Positions 15,966 through 22,422 of a DNA stretch of 26,144 nucleotides are shown piece after piece. Below the pieces are notes generated by a model. That model was not told where the DNA came from. It made no database searches and saw only the letters and a list, made by a program, of their open reading frames with translations. The translations under genes were made by a program, and so were the position numbers. Each line of letters begins with the position of its first letter. The stretch's first letter is position 1. Source of the stretch: Candidatus Iainarchaeum sp. (GTDB taxonomy: Archaea > Iainarchaeota > Iainarchaeia > Iainarchaeales > Iainarchaeaceae); contig DUGC01000053.1 of NCBI GenBank assembly GCA_013331625.1, positions 573 to 26,716 on the forward strand, in the 5' to 3' direction.

Positions 15966-16322
15966 TCAAGCCAGCTGTATCTCAAGCGTGTCATATTTTG
16001 CCTTGAGGAGCACGTTCCTGCCCTGTTTGATCTTTTCGATCAGGTTGTGTTCTGAAAGCGCCGTGACATCCCTGCTGATAGCTTCCTGCTTCCTTTTGGT
16101 TTTCTTTGAAACTTCCGTCACTGTCTTCATGCTCTCGGGATAGTTCAGCAGGGCTTGGAGCATTTCGAGTTTCTTTGGGGACAGCAGGTCATATAGGTCT
16201 TCAACGCTCTTGAGGTAAAGTGTATGTGATCCATTCGGAGGCACTTTTGAAGGGTCGTTCCGTATTTCCTTTAGGTCCTTGTCAAGGCTTCCCCGTATTT
16301 TGATTATGAGTTTTTTTTTCAT
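15966..16322 (-). CDS. Winged-helix regulator of two-gene module A
   Basis: A 118-residue protein, paralogous to the regulator at 15040-15411. A basic strand-rich N-terminus (KKKLIIKIRGSL) is followed by LYLKSVEDLYDLLSPKKLEM. The winged HTH at about residues 48-108 includes VTEVSKKTKRKQEAISRDVT. The start at 16322 is set by GGTGA four nt upstream. A strong TATA-like box (16349-16358) about 30 nt upstream overlaps the junction inverted repeat, so this gene may have its own autoregulated promoter besides read-through. It follows its partner gene by 29 bp. The order of partner first and regulator second is the same in both modules. Confidence 0.88.
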   Translation of the reverse strand: MKKKLIIKIRGSLDKDLKEIRNDPSKVPPNGSHTLYLKSVEDLYDLLSPKKLEMLQALLNYPESMKTVTEVSKKTKRKQEAISRDVTALSEHNLIEKIKQGRNVLLKAKYDTLEIQLA

Positions 16323-16348
16323 TCTGTCACCATCATAATTGCGGCCAA

Positions 16349-16358
16349 CTTTTATATA
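16349..16358 (-). promoter_or_regulatory. Internal TATA box of module A regulator
   Basis: Minus-strand TATATAAAAG lies about 30 nt before the ATG at 16322 and overlaps the inverted repeat. Protein binding there would be expected to block TBP. Confidence 0.5.
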
Positions 16359-16684
16359 ACTTTATCGGTTATATTTTCGAAATACTTCGCCAGGTAAACA
16401 TGCCAGTTCGCGCGGATGCTTTCCTTGCATTGATCAAGCGCGTCATAGGAAATTTCAATATTGAGGTGCTGTTTTTGTCCGCCTTTAAGATAAAATCTAT
16501 GTGCGTGCAACCTCTCGTTTGAAGAACAGTCAAATCTTATTATCTCGCGTTGTTTGCTTCCGATAGTATGTAAGTGGGAAACAACGAACTCCATGAGCTC
16601 CTTGCCATCTTCGGAAAGGGTGAACTTAATGAAAAGGCTGTTTTTCCTCTCAATGTCGAGGAATTCACTGAACACAATTTCCAT
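16352..16684 (-). CDS. Small partner protein of module A (toxin-like candidate)
   Basis: A 110-residue protein homologous to the one at 15443-15793. Both begin MEI and share a conserved second half: SHLHTIGSK, REIIRFDCSSNERLHAHRFY, and NWHVYLAKYF near the end. The N-terminal half is a basic/acidic strand-rich segment. The ATG at 16684 is chosen over an upstream TTG at 16699, because of the TATA box at 16719-16727 and the matching MEI start in the paralogue. It is first in its module and is followed by the winged-helix gene. A toxin role is inferred only from size and pairing. The HG of the paralogue's HDTAHG is not conserved here (FDCSSNE), so one copy may have lost or changed activity. Confidence 0.8.
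   Translation of the reverse strand: MEIVFSEFLDIERKNSLFIKFTLSEDGKELMEFVVSHLHTIGSKQREIIRFDCSSNERLHAHRFYLKGGQKQHLNIEISYDALDQCKESIRANWHVYLAKYFENITDKVI
16354..16374. promoter_or_regulatory. Inverted repeat at module A junction
   Basis: ATATAAC-7 nt-GTTATAT has the same half-sites and location as in module B but a spacer one nt longer. It spans the stop codon of the upstream gene. Confidence 0.65.
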
Positions 16685-16718
16685 TTTCCACAGCCTCAAG
16701 AAGGCTGCTTTGAATAAG

Positions 16719-16727
16719 ATTTATATT
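16719..16727 (-). promoter_or_regulatory. TATA box of module A
   Basis: Minus-strand AATATAAAT has a predicted start near 16697, about 13 nt before the ATG at 16684. Confidence 0.55.
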
Positions 16728-16737
16728 GCTCGGCAGA

Positions 16738-16755
16738 GTTCATTGCCGGTGCGGC
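16738..16755 (-). repeat. Shared promoter element, copy 3 (module A)
   Basis: Minus-strand GCCGCACCGGCAATGAAC, 10 nt upstream of the TATA box and just after the stop codon of the RPA-like gene. It matches the elements at 15835-15852 (18 bp) and 7675-7689 (15 bp). Confidence 0.75.
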
Positions 16756-16757
16756 TT

Positions 16758-17636
16758 TCAGTCTGCTTCTTTCTCCTTCATGATTCTCGCTCTTCTTCCC
16801 AAGTGCAGCTCGGCCCCGTTCATCCCCTCTTTGGCGTACGCCCCCTCGATGATGGCTTTTTCGCCTTCCCCCACGCCCTCCACTTCCTCGCACATCTCGT
16901 TCCATGCTGTGGCGCGCAGCTCCTCAACTCCCTGAGCGATGATGAAGTTCATGACTTTTCCCTTTCCACGCTCATTTTCAAACTCTTTTGCTGGAAATAT
17001 TTTCTTGATCAGCACCTTCACGTTCACATTGTTCATCCCGTGCTCGATGTCATTGATCTCGCTGAACCTGACCTGCGCTTCCGGCAGGCTTTTGGAATCC
17101 GGGAGTTCAAGTGAGCTGTTATAATTCATGCTCAGCTGCAGCGCCCCGTTGTATGAGCCGACCGCGCAGTTCGAGAGCTTCACCGCGCTGCCACGCGCAA
17201 CCCCGAGCTGCTGGGCTTTGTCAATATCCGCATGCCAGAGGGTTGCCCTGATCTCGGCGGTGCCGTCGGTCAGGGTCAGGTTTTGCAGCCTCCCTTTCTT
17301 CCCGTTGCGCTCGAATTCGCGCGGCGGGAAAATGGCGCTCACGCGCCCCATGACATCCAAGTTGTTCATCCCTTCCCGCAGATCGCTTATCCTTGTTTCC
17401 TCCCTGATTCTGCCATCCATTGGAACTCCAAGCTCTTTTGCGATCATTATGGCGGCCCCGGCATCCGTTAGCAGGCCTGAAAATTTCTCTTTTTTTGCAT
17501 CAATGAGCTGCTGCACGTCCTGCCCGCTCTTTCCGGTCTGCTTTGTGAGCATGCTTTTAATCGATTCAAAATCAGCTGCAACCATTTTTCTCAAGATTAA
17601 AGATGTTGCATCAGGTAAAAATGCTTTGCGGTCCAT
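16758..17636 (-). CDS. RPA-like single-stranded DNA-binding protein with two OB folds
   Basis: A 292-residue archaeal replication protein A relative that would coat single-stranded DNA in replication and repair. The N-terminal ~80 residues are helical and contain the segment seen in archaeal RPAs (SGLLTDAGAAIMIAKELGV). OB fold 1 spans about residues 83-178 (ISDLREGMNNLDVMGRVSAI, then IRATLW). OB fold 2 spans about residues 192-285 (SEINDIEHGMNNVNVKVLIK, then LRATAWNEM). The repeats are similar to each other (GMNNxxV). No zinc finger is visible. The ATG at 17636 lies 28 nt after a TATA-like ATAAAATA (17661-17668), so the message is probably leaderless. It is divergent from the MBL-fold gene by 30 bp. 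Module A lies directly downstream on the same strand. Confidence 0.9.
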   Translation of the reverse strand: MDRKAFLPDATSLILRKMVAADFESIKSMLTKQTGKSGQDVQQLIDAKKEKFSGLLTDAGAAIMIAKELGVPMDGRIREETRISDLREGMNNLDVMGRVSAIFPPREFERNGKKGRLQNLTLTDGTAEIRATLWHADIDKAQQLGVARGSAVKLSNCAVGSYNGALQLSMNYNSSLELPDSKSLPEAQVRFSEINDIEHGMNNVNVKVLIKKIFPAKEFENERGKGKVMNFIIAQGVEELRATAWNEMCEEVEGVGEGEKAIIEGAYAKEGMNGAELHLGRRARIMKEKEAD

Positions 17637-17669
17637 TTAATGTAGCTTTCATCTTAGTGGTATTTTATG
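17634..17669. promoter_or_regulatory. Interlocked divergent promoters
   Basis: TATA-like ATAAAATA for the RPA gene (minus, 17661-17668) overlaps the ATG of the MBL gene. TATA-like ATTTAATG for the MBL gene (plus, 17635-17642) overlaps the ATG of the RPA gene. Both starts lie about 28 nt from their boxes. Confidence 0.5.
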
Positions 17670-18323
17670 GCTTTTAGGGAAATTGCACGCGGGGTTTATA
17701 TGCTGGCCCCTCAAAGGGGCTCTTTTAGCTCGAATATCTATCTGCTGGGGGGCAAAGAGAATGTGCTGATCGATTCGGGCCTTGCTGTTGATGCAGGCCG
17801 CCTCGTGTCTTCGCTGGCAATATTGGGCATTTTGCCAAAAAACATTGCGATGGTGCTCCATACCCACGGCCACTGCGACCATATTGGCGGCAGCGTCAGG
17901 TTCCCAGGTTCACAATTGTGGATGTCGCGCCACGACGGCAGGCTTGTGAATGCAAAAGATGCTTCCTTCACAGCTTGTGCGATGATGGGGCAGGGCTGCT
18001 ACCCAAAAATCGGGGAATTTTATTCCGGAACTCAAGTTTTCAGCATTAATGATTATCGGCTCCTAGCGATTGAAACCCCCGGCCACACGAGGGGGAGCGT
18101 GTGCTTTTATGATGCGGATGCAAAAGTCCTCTTTTCAGGTGACACGCTCTTCAAGGGTGCGGTTGGAAGGCATGACCTTGCAAGCGGGGATAAGCAGGAG
18201 CTTGCAGGGAGCATTGCGCTGCTCTCGGGGCTGGATGCCAAAATGCTTTTCCCCGGCCACGGGCAGGCCCTGAAAGAAAAAACAGGGGAAAATTTTGCCC
18301 TTTGCAATGCCCTGCTGGATTGA
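17667..18323 (+). CDS. Metallo-beta-lactamase-fold hydrolase (glyoxalase II-like)
   Basis: 218 residues with the full metal-binding set of the fold: HTHGHCDH (65-72), His140 in TPGHTRGS, Asp159 in FSGDTLF, and His198 in LFPGHG. This pattern groups it with glyoxalase II and related thioester or persulfide hydrolases, but the substrate cannot be read from sequence. No signal peptide or extra domain is visible. It is divergently transcribed from the RPA-like gene and precedes the GGGP synthase gene, which has its own TATA box, so the two are probably separate units. Confidence 0.93.
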   Translation: MAFREIARGVYMLAPQRGSFSSNIYLLGGKENVLIDSGLAVDAGRLVSSLAILGILPKNIAMVLHTHGHCDHIGGSVRFPGSQLWMSRHDGRLVNAKDASFTACAMMGQGCYPKIGEFYSGTQVFSINDYRLLAIETPGHTRGSVCFYDADAKVLFSGDTLFKGAVGRHDLASGDKQELAGSIALLSGLDAKMLFPGHGQALKEKTGENFALCNALLD

Positions 18324-18383
18324 GGAATTTCAGTCCGGTTTGAAGTGCGATCTTGCAGTGGATGCAGTTTGATCCTCAATAGC

Positions 18384-18392
18384 TTTTTATAT
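18384..18392 (+). promoter_or_regulatory. TATA box of GGGP synthase gene
   Basis: TTTTTATAT is centred about 35 nt before the ATG at 18423. The predicted start near 18414 gives a leader of about 9 nt. Confidence 0.55.
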
Positions 18393-18422
18393 GGATTCAG
18401 TTATTCCTATTAGTTGGTTTAG

Positions 18423-19220
18423 ATGAATCACTTCGGCAAAGTCTACAAATCAATCCTCAAAGGCATTGAGGAAAAGGGCGGGCTTGCATTCGTGGTGATA
18501 GACCCCCCAAACCAGGAGCCGCACTTGGCAGGAAAGCTCGCAAAGGCCGCTCAGAATGCGGGCGTTGATGCGATTGCTGTCGGCGGGTCCGTGGGGGCGC
18601 AGGGCGAGCTTTTGGACAGCACGATTTTGCAGATAAAGGAGAACTCATCCCTTCCTGTGGTGCTTTTTCCCGGAAACATTGCGAGCGTGAGCAAGCATGC
18701 TGACGCGATCTATTTCATGTCGATGCTAAACAGCCTCGACCCTTACTACATCACGGGCGCGCAGATCGCTTCATCATATCCGGTAAAAAAGACCGGCCTT
18801 GAGATTTTGCCCACTTCATATATTGTTGTCGAGCCGGGGCGCGCAGTCGGGTGGGTCGGCAGGGCGCAGCCCGTTCCACGCGACCTCCCCTACCTTGCTG
18901 CAGTCACCGCGCTTGCAGGCCAGTACATGGGCTCGCACCTTGCGATTTTGGAATCCGGCGGCGGCGCATCCAGCCCCGCCCCTGCAGAAATGATTTCCTA
19001 CACAAGAAAGCTCATAGATATACCGCTTGTTGTTGCAGGGGGTGTGCGCAATGAAAGATATGCCCATGATTGCATAAAGGCGGGCGCCGACATTGTGCAC
19101 ATAGGGAGCGCAGTCGAGGACCGCTCCGGCAATATTTCAAAAGCCGAATCGCTCCTTAAAAAAATGGTCGAGGCGGTGAGAAAGGCAGGCAAGGAAAAGG
19201 ATCAGGGTGGAAAGCAGTAA
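18423..19220 (+). CDS. Geranylgeranylglyceryl phosphate synthase
   Basis: Forms the first ether bond of archaeal lipids from sn-glycerol-1-phosphate and geranylgeranyl diphosphate. The 265-residue TIM barrel of the PcrB/GGGPS family shows AFVVIDPPNQ at the start, DAIAVGGSVG, LPVVLFPGN (substrate phosphate region), YFMSMLNSLDPYYITGAQ, LPTSYIVVEPGRAVGWVG, LAILESGGGASSPAP, and the phosphate-binding ends VVAGGVRN and IVHIGSAVE. The length is slightly above the family norm because of a Lys-rich C-terminal tail. This gene is strong evidence that the host is an archaeon. The ATG start is supported by the TATA box upstream. Confidence 0.96.
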   Translation: MNHFGKVYKSILKGIEEKGGLAFVVIDPPNQEPHLAGKLAKAAQNAGVDAIAVGGSVGAQGELLDSTILQIKENSSLPVVLFPGNIASVSKHADAIYFMSMLNSLDPYYITGAQIASSYPVKKTGLEILPTSYIVVEPGRAVGWVGRAQPVPRDLPYLAAVTALAGQYMGSHLAILESGGGASSPAPAEMISYTRKLIDIPLVVAGGVRNERYAHDCIKAGADIVHIGSAVEDRSGNISKAESLLKKMVEAVRKAGKEKDQGGKQ

Positions 19221-19487
19221 ACTAAAAGCAATGCCCCAAACTAAAAGATCCACGATACAATTCAAAATAAATGGCCCAAATTAGCGCAAAATATATGGTT
19301 CAAAAAAGCAACCCTGATTAAATCCTGTAAAGCAACCCGGAATCATTCCTGCTATTTCAAATTCATTTTTCACATTAATTATTTTATGGCATTTTCGTGG
19401 CATTTTTTTGGAAAAATCTTGTTTGGGGGGCCTTTGAGCGTTAAAAAAATCATCAGCGTTAAAAAAATCATTTTTGTGGTGGTGGAG
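19221..19487. other. A/T-rich spacer with imperfect repeats
   Basis: 267 bp after the GGGP synthase gene. It contains two AAAGCAACCC copies about 28 bp apart and the tandem repeat just before the membrane-protein gene. I see no convincing RNA gene. Confidence 0.4.
19437..19471. repeat. Tandem direct repeat upstream of small membrane protein
   Basis: Two adjacent copies of AGCGTTAAAAAAATCAT (18-bp period) end 16 nt before the ATG at 19488. They could be a replication-slippage product or a leader element. Confidence 0.6.
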
Positions 19488-19778
19488 ATGAAAAATGATA
19501 TCCGCATTTTTTTGAGGAACAATCCTGCGTATTACCTTGCAGGGGTTTTTGCAGGGCTTTTAATGGCATCTGCCCCCTTAGTTGCAGGCATTTGCATAGG
19601 CTCAATTGCAAACAATCCGCAATCCTGCAGGGCCGGCGCAATTTACACTATTTTCCAGCTGATTGTGGCCCTTGCAGGCATCTGCCTCATCGGTTTTTCA
19701 GCTGACCGCTTCCTGAGGGAAAAGAGCAGGATGCGCTCCACAAAGGGCAAGATAATTTCGGTGCTGTATAAGGAGTAA
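19488..19778 (+). CDS. Small two-helix membrane protein
   Basis: A 96-residue protein with two predicted membrane segments: about residues 14-36 (YYLAGVFAGLLMASAPLVAG) and about residues 49-69 (IYTIFQLIVALAGICLIGFS). A basic C-terminal tail follows (RFLREKSRMRSTKGK). The positive-inside rule would put both ends in the cytoplasm. The ATG at 19488 follows GGTGG two to seven nt upstream. The frame continues upstream to 19386, but that stretch includes the tandem repeat and is unlikely to be coding. I do not recognise a family. It stands between the lipid synthase gene and a gene of unknown function. Confidence 0.65.
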   Translation: MKNDIRIFLRNNPAYYLAGVFAGLLMASAPLVAGICIGSIANNPQSCRAGAIYTIFQLIVALAGICLIGFSADRFLREKSRMRSTKGKIISVLYKE

Positions 19779-19798
19779 TGTGTTTTCCTGCCAAGGCC

Positions 19799-19813
19799 GC
19801 CGGCCTTTCCGGC
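19799..19813 (+). terminator. GC-rich hairpin between two plus-strand genes
   Basis: GCCGG-5 nt-CCGGC forms a perfect 5-bp stem. It sits after the membrane-protein stop and directly before the next TATA box. It could terminate the first transcript, although no T-run follows. Confidence 0.35.
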
Positions 19814-19817
19814 AGCA

Positions 19818-19824
19818 ATATATA
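19818..19824 (+). promoter_or_regulatory. TATA box of the 206-aa gene
   Basis: ATATATA is centred 27 nt before the ATG at 19848, which fits a leaderless transcript. Confidence 0.6.
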
Positions 19825-19847
19825 CTCCTCATTTACAATATCCTGAC

Positions 19848-20468
19848 ATGACGAGGAAATCTCTTTGGATGTGGAGACGCCCGAACGCCTCAAACGGGTC
19901 TGTCTGCTGCCCCGCAAGGCTCACGGCCTATAAGGGCGAAAATAAGCATATAAGGCCATTACTCCAGGACTGGCTTATTGCCACTACTGACGGGTTATTA
20001 TCCCAAAATCATCTGCAGGTTCCGAGCCGGGACCTTTCAAGGCAAAGTGGTTATTCACGAAGTGTCATTAACGAGCTTGTCAATGTTCGAAGGGCCAAGA
20101 TGGGCCTCAATGCAAAAGGGAGTAGGGGCGGCCCTAGGCTTAAAACTCCCCAGGCTGCTGTTGCCATAGTAAATGGAGTATGCAAGCGTGCGCAGGCAGC
20201 TGGAAAAAAGACCATCAATTTGGGTGAACTGCACTCTGCACTCATAAATGGAACCCGGACACAAGGTTCCATTGGTTATACAATTTCAAATGTGACTTTG
20301 CGCAAGATTGTGAAAGACTTTAATGGGCAAAATGGGTTAACGGGGGGTAATGAACTCAGGGCTGTAGCTGTTGGCATAGGTGAGGATTCTCGTTCAATTG
20401 CCAGCTACCTGTGGCACAGGGGAATTAAGAACTTCAGGTTCTTATTTAGCTGCCGTCCGAGAAATTGA
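19848..20468 (+). CDS. Unrecognised protein with HTH-like segments
   Basis: A 206-residue basic protein. Residues ~59-88 (SRDLSRQSGYSRSVINELVN plus RRAKMG) look like a helix-turn-helix. A second region (residues 123-160, INLGELHSALINGTRTQG, then VTLRKIVKDF) may be another. Between them is a Gly/Arg/Lys-rich linker (AKGSRGGPRLKTP). The N-terminus contains Trp, Arg and two adjacent Cys (SVCCPARL). No catalytic motif is seen. The TATA box 27 nt upstream supports the first ATG. It is convergent with the epimerase-like gene, with a 5-bp gap. DNA or RNA binding is plausible from composition alone, and I cannot name a family. Confidence 0.65.
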   Translation: MTRKSLWMWRRPNASNGSVCCPARLTAYKGENKHIRPLLQDWLIATTDGLLSQNHLQVPSRDLSRQSGYSRSVINELVNVRRAKMGLNAKGSRGGPRLKTPQAAVAIVNGVCKRAQAAGKKTINLGELHSALINGTRTQGSIGYTISNVTLRKIVKDFNGQNGLTGGNELRAVAVGIGEDSRSIASYLWHRGIKNFRFLFSCRPRN

Positions 20469-20473
20469 GGTTG

Positions 20474-21361
20474 TTATTTTGCGGACTGCCTTTTTACAAT
20501 TTTCGCAATCTCCCCGCGCGCCGAGCACTTCGGTTCCCAGCCGAGCGCCTCTAATTTCTTTATTGAGTATTTGCGCTCGCGCAGCATCCTTTTGAGATAT
20601 GCAGGCTTTAGTATGGGGTCGAAATTAAGGAGCGAATTTACCTGCGCAATTATGCTGCCAAGCCACACCGGAATAGTCCTGACCCTGCCCTCCATCCCGC
20701 TCTCCTTTCTTATAAGCTCGACAATTTCGCGCAGTGTCATCGGGTCTTTTTCAGCGACGTTGAATGTTTCGCAAAAGCTCTCCTCCTTTCCGGCGAGGAA
20801 TGCGGCCGCATCCGCAACATCGCCTGCACATGCTATCTGCCATGTGTAATTTCCCTCCCCTATGAGCGGGAAACCTTTCCGGACTGTCTTTATAATGTCG
20901 CTCCAGTATTTGTTGCTTCCAAGCACCAGTGCAGGGCGCAGTATCGTTACGCAGAAAACTTCCTGATATGACAATACCCTTCTTTCGGCTTCGAGCTTGC
21001 TCTTTTCATAAATTGTCTGCGGTGCCGGCTCGCTCTCCTCGCTCTTCTCCCCGTCTGCAGGCCCATAAATCCCTGCAGTGCTCAGGAAAATGAACTGGTT
21101 AATGGAATTTTGCGCGCATGCCTCAAGCACGTTTTCTGTGCCCTTCACATTGACCTCGTAGGTGGAAGGGCCATCCTCGTCAAGCTTTGCCGCACAGTGC
21201 ACAACAGCCTGCACCCCCCTCAGTGCCTTTTTTACCTGCATGGGGTTTAGCACGTCGCAGTTCCCCTTAGTGCACTCTGCCACTTCGTGCCCGCGTGACC
21301 TGAGCGCATCCACAATAAGGCGGCCTAAAAACCCTTCACTCCCCGTTACTGCAATCTTCAT
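20474..21361 (-). CDS. NAD-dependent epimerase/dehydratase-like (extended SDR)
   Basis: A 295-residue extended short-chain dehydrogenase/reductase. The dinucleotide loop is TGSEGFLG (6-13). An Asp-containing CDVLNP segment, HCAAKLDEDG, LSTAGIYG and the catalytic pair in YEKSK (Tyr118, Lys122) follow in canonical order. Later come TILRPALVLGSN and FNVAEKDPMTLREIVELI, typical of nucleotide-sugar epimerases and related dehydratases. The exact substrate is unknown. The ATG at 21361 lies only 2 bp after the ribD stop, so this is the last gene of the SRP54-peptidase-RibD operon. It is convergent with the 206-aa gene. Confidence 0.92.
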   Translation of the reverse strand: MKIAVTGSEGFLGRLIVDALRSRGHEVAECTKGNCDVLNPMQVKKALRGVQAVVHCAAKLDEDGPSTYEVNVKGTENVLEACAQNSINQFIFLSTAGIYGPADGEKSEESEPAPQTIYEKSKLEAERRVLSYQEVFCVTILRPALVLGSNKYWSDIIKTVRKGFPLIGEGNYTWQIACAGDVADAAAFLAGKEESFCETFNVAEKDPMTLREIVELIRKESGMEGRVRTIPVWLGSIIAQVNSLLNFDPILKPAYLKRMLRERKYSIKKLEALGWEPKCSARGEIAKIVKRQSAK

Positions 21362-21363
21362 CC

Positions 21364-22422
21364 CTAGACCTTCTCAAGGACCACTATGGTGTCCTTTCCA
21401 AGTGGCCTGTGTTCAGAAATCCCAAACCTGATTTTGCGCTTTAGGCTGAACGCTTTTAGCCCCTTGGTTATTTTTCTGCGTGAGACTATAATAACCATGC
21501 GGTCTGCTAGGCGCTCGCTCAAAAATGATGTTGCGACCCTGTTCCCCGCTTCAACAAGCACTGACTGAACCCCCATTTTGTATAATTCAGAAAGCATGTC
21601 ACGAAGACTGACTCTGCTGCCTTTTTTCCCGGCGACTATCACAAGGCCCCCGTGCTCTGCAATTTCCCTTCTCCTGCGCGCGTCCACGGGTTCTGTGCAG
21701 ACAATTATTGTTTCCCCTTTTTGCACAAGCATCCTTGCGCTTTTTGGCATGGAAAGCTTTGAGTCAAGCACTATGCGCAAAGGGTTGCTTTCAGGGTCAT
21801 TTCGCACTGTAAGCAGCGGGTCGTCCCTGAGCACGGTGTTGATTCCCACAAGCACGGCATCATGCTCTTTCCTCATCTTCTGCACAAGGTCAGATGATGC
21901 CCTGCCGCTGATGCGCTTTGCCCTGCCATCCCCAAAGGAGATGAAGCCATCGCTGCTCATAGCTATTTTCAATGTGACAAATGGCCTGCCCTCCCGCAGG
22001 CCTTTTATGTAGAATTCATTTTGCTTTTCGGCTTCATGCCTGCAGATCCCTTTTTCGACCTTTATGCCGTTCCTTTCAAGCTCCTTTGCCCCGTGCCTTG
22101 ATAGCTTGTTGGGATCTTCCATTGCAATAAAGGCCCTTTTAATCCCTGCCCTGATGACCGCTTTTGTGCAGGGGGGCTGCTTTCCGTAGTGGTTGCATGG
22201 TTCGAGTGTGACATAAAGGTCTGCCCCCTTGGCTTTTTTACCTGCCTTTTCTATGGCGTTTGCCTCGGCGTGCTTTCCCCCATAGCGCTCATGCCACCCC
22301 TTGGCTATCACCTTTCCCCCCTTTACAATCACTGCGCCCACAAGCGGGTTTGGCGATACTTTGCCCCTGCCCCGCCTGGCAATCTCAAGCGCCATCCTCA
22401 TGTATTTTTCCACTCTTTTCAC
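21364..22422 (-). CDS. ribD: Bifunctional riboflavin deaminase-reductase RibD
   Basis: A two-domain enzyme of riboflavin synthesis with pyrimidine deaminase and ribosylaminouracil reductase activities. The N-terminal deaminase (about 1-145) has SPNPLVGAVIV, the zinc ligand and proton shuttle HAE (51-53), and PCNHYGKQPPC with Cys76 and Cys85. The C-terminal reductase (about 145-352) has PFVTLKIAMSSDG, RASSDLVQKMRKEHDAVLVG, NPLRIVLD and VLVEAGNRVATSFL. The fused form is the bacterial arrangement, while many archaea use a separate reductase and lack this deaminase. Transfer from bacteria is therefore plausible but unproven. It overlaps the peptidase gene by 4 bp and is followed 2 bp later by the epimerase-like gene. 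No other riboflavin gene is in the window. Confidence 0.95.
   Translation of the reverse strand: MKRVEKYMRMALEIARRGRGKVSPNPLVGAVIVKGGKVIAKGWHERYGGKHAEANAIEKAGKKAKGADLYVTLEPCNHYGKQPPCTKAVIRAGIKRAFIAMEDPNKLSRHGAKELERNGIKVEKGICRHEAEKQNEFYIKGLREGRPFVTLKIAMSSDGFISFGDGRAKRISGRASSDLVQKMRKEHDAVLVGINTVLRDDPLLTVRNDPESNPLRIVLDSKLSMPKSARMLVQKGETIIVCTEPVDARRRREIAEHGGLVIVAGKKGSRVSLRDMLSELYKMGVQSVLVEAGNRVATSFLSERLADRMVIIVSRRKITKGLKAFSLKRKIRFGISEHRPLGKDTIVVLEKV

Noticed and set aside
16696..16905. Arg/Gly-rich minus-strand ORF overlapping the RPA-like gene
   Set aside because: It is a shadow of the RPA coding sequence in another frame; its composition reflects GC-rich codons.
19221..19380. Short AAAGCAACCC and CCCAAA repeats as a possible CRISPR or origin
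   Set aside because: There are only two imperfect copies with no regular spacing, and no replication or Cas gene nearby.
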